Source of the DNA: Bacteroidaceae bacterium
GTDB taxonomy: Bacteria > Bacteroidota > Bacteroidia > Bacteroidales > Bacteroidaceae
NCBI GenBank assembly: GCA_017558165.1
Contig: JAFYWE010000129.1
Coordinates: forward strand, 1 to 14,001
Length of the DNA: 14,001 nt
Reading direction: 5' to 3'
Shown here: positions 12,763 to 14,001 of the stretch, one piece after another
Position numbering within the stretch: position 1 is the stretch's first letter
Layout: every line of letters begins with the position of its first letter
Made by a program: the position numbers and the translations under genes
The notes under the pieces: model-generated
Seen by the model: only the letters and a program-made list of their open reading frames with translations
Database searches by the model: none
What the model was told of the DNA's origin: nothing

Positions 12763-14001
12763 ATGATTGCAATTAGTAACGCAAACCAACCAAGTTGGAA
12801 AACAGTTAATGTAAAATCTTATATTCCCGAGTCGCTCAAGCCACTCGAGGAATTGTCACGTAACCTCTGGTGGGTGTGGAATGAGGAGGCAAAGAACCTC
12901 TTCTCTATGCTCGACAGCGACCTCTACAAGGCGTGTGGCGGCAACCCTGTTCTCTTGCTCGAGAAGCTGGGTGTCGAGAAGCTCGATGTCCTCTCTAAGG
13001 ACAAGGCTGTCCTCGACAAACTCGCTGACGTATATGCTGACTTCCGTCGTTACATGGATGTTAAGCCTAACGCTGAGCGTCCTTCAGTAGCTTACTTCTG
13101 TATGGAGTACGGTCTTACAAGCGTATTGAAGATCTACTCAGGTGGTCTCGGTATCCTTGCCGGTGACTATTTGAAGGAGGCTTCTGACTCAAACGTTGAC
13201 ATGTGCGCGGTAGGTTTCCTCTATCGTTACGGCTACTTCAGCCAGTCACTCTCAATGGACGGTTCACAGATCGCTAACTACGATGCACAGAACTTCAACC
13301 AGCTCCCTATCGAGCGCGTATACGAGGCTGACGGTGTTACACCACTCGTAATCCAGGTTCCATACATCGACTACTATGTACACGCTAACGTTTGGAAGGT
13401 AAATGTAGGTCGTGTGCCCCTTTACTTGCTCGACACTGACTTCGACATGAACAGCGAGTTCGACAAGCCTATCACCCACAAGCTCTATGGTGGTGACTGG
13501 GAGAACCGTCTGAAGCAGGAGATCCTGCTCGGTATCGGTGGTATGATCGCTCTCGACCGCATGGGTATCAAGAAGGAGATCTATCACTGTAACGAGGGTC
13601 ACGCAGCTCTCTGCAACCTCTACCGTCTTACACAGTACATCAAGACCGGTTATACATACGAGGAGGCACTTGAAATCGTACGTTCAAGCAGCCTTTACAC
13701 TGTTCACACTCCAGTACCTGCAGGTCACGACTACTTTGACGAGGCTCTCTTCGGCAAGTACATGAGAGGCTATGCAAGCCAGCTCAACATCACTTGGGAC
13801 GACTTGATGAACCTCGGCCGCATCAACGCCGGTGACAAGAACGAGCGTTTCTGTATGTCTACATTCGCTTGCAACACTTGCCAGGAGATCAACGGTGTTA
13901 GCCGCCTCCACGGTAAGGTATCAAAGGATATGTTCGCTGAGATATGGAAGGGTTACTACCCATCAGAGAACCACGTAGGTTATGTAACCAACGGTGTTCA
14001 C
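12763..14001 (+). CDS. glgP: Alpha-glucan (glycogen) phosphorylase, GT35, 3' truncated by the window
   Basis: An uninterrupted frame of 413 codons runs from the ATG at 12763 to the right edge. It encodes the front half of an alpha-glucan phosphorylase, which uses phosphate and pyridoxal phosphate to release glucose-1-phosphate from glycogen or maltodextrin. After a short N-terminal region (RNLWWVWNEEAKNLF, 33-47) typical of the shorter bacterial/archaeal alpha-glucan phosphorylase group, it has AYFCMEYGL (110-118), SGGLGILAGDYLK (126-138), HCNEGHAAL (275-283), VHTPVPAGHD (314-323), NGVSRLHGKVS (377-387) and VTNGVH (408-413), all active-site or phosphate-loop landmarks. The pyridoxal-binding lysine lies beyond the window. 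It follows glycogen synthase by 25 A/T-rich nt, so synthesis and breakdown of the polymer appear to be transcribed together. The rest of the gene (family about 850 residues in this group) is not visible. Confidence 0.93.
   Translation, partial: MIAISNANQPSWKTVNVKSYIPESLKPLEELSRNLWWVWNEEAKNLFSMLDSDLYKACGGNPVLLLEKLGVEKLDVLSKDKAVLDKLADVYADFRRYMDVKPNAERPSVAYFCMEYGLTSVLKIYSGGLGILAGDYLKEASDSNVDMCAVGFLYRYGYFSQSLSMDGSQIANYDAQNFNQLPIERVYEADGVTPLVIQVPYIDYYVHANVWKVNVGRVPLYLLDTDFDMNSEFDKPITHKLYGGDWENRLKQEILLGIGGMIALDRMGIKKEIYHCNEGHAALCNLYRLTQYIKTGYTYEEALEIVRSSSLYTVHTPVPAGHDYFDEALFGKYMRGYASQLNITWDDLMNLGRINAGDKNERFCMSTFACNTCQEINGVSRLHGKVSKDMFAEIWKGYYPSENHVGYVTNGVH

Overview
The window looks like a chromosomal stretch from a Bacteroidales bacterium (Bacteroides/Prevotella-type gut or oral anaerobe). 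Four things point there: promoters of the Bacteroidetes form TTTG-N(19-22)-TAnnTTTG, translation starts with A-rich leaders and little Shine-Dalgarno sequence, an outer-membrane beta-barrel C-terminus of Bacteroidetes type, and a eukaryote-like (GT3-type) glycogen synthase next to an alpha-glucan phosphorylase. The genus cannot be fixed from the sequence alone.

Layout. Bases 1-190 hold the C-terminal end of an outer-membrane beta-barrel/TonB-dependent-receptor-like protein. A 12-helix MFS transporter (455-1669) follows on its own promoter. A gene-free stretch (1670-2315) contains a 260-bp cluster of structured repeats (1935-2194): a perfect 20-bp hairpin, then two ~105-111-bp units that each begin with the same 19-mer and fold into a long-stem hairpin, closed by a third, degenerate 19-mer. 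Next is a V-type ATPase operon (2265-10060), ordered E, DUF2764 (probable C equivalent), A, B, D, I, K, with a promoter at the front and an intrinsic terminator at the back. A GC-rich palindromic repeat sits between I and K. A minus-strand four-helix-bundle (23S rRNA IVP-like) gene (10109-10669) follows, with its own promoter and imperfect inverted repeats on both sides. The window ends with a glycogen operon: glycogen synthase (11079-12737), preceded by a leader with two hairpins, and an alpha-glucan phosphorylase (12763 to beyond the window).

How the genes work together. A and B form the catalytic hexamer, D the rotor shaft, E (with an unseen partner) the stator, DUF2764 probably the shaft-to-ring connector, I the stator membrane subunit with the essential Arg, and K the rotor ring. 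Subunit K keeps all five positions that hold Na+ in the Enterococcus hirae K ring (L52, T55, Q56, Q97, E126), so I infer a Na+-coupled enzyme. No subunit F or G/H gene is visible. The glycogen genes form a make-and-break pair: chain elongation and phosphorolysis to glucose-1-phosphate.

No wholly new multi-gene system is evident. The least explained structures are the covarying repeat cluster at 1935-2194, the inverted-repeat-bounded four-helix-bundle gene, the intra-operon palindrome before atpK, the hairpin-rich glycogen synthase leader, and a 29-codon ORF at the head of the ATPase transcript.
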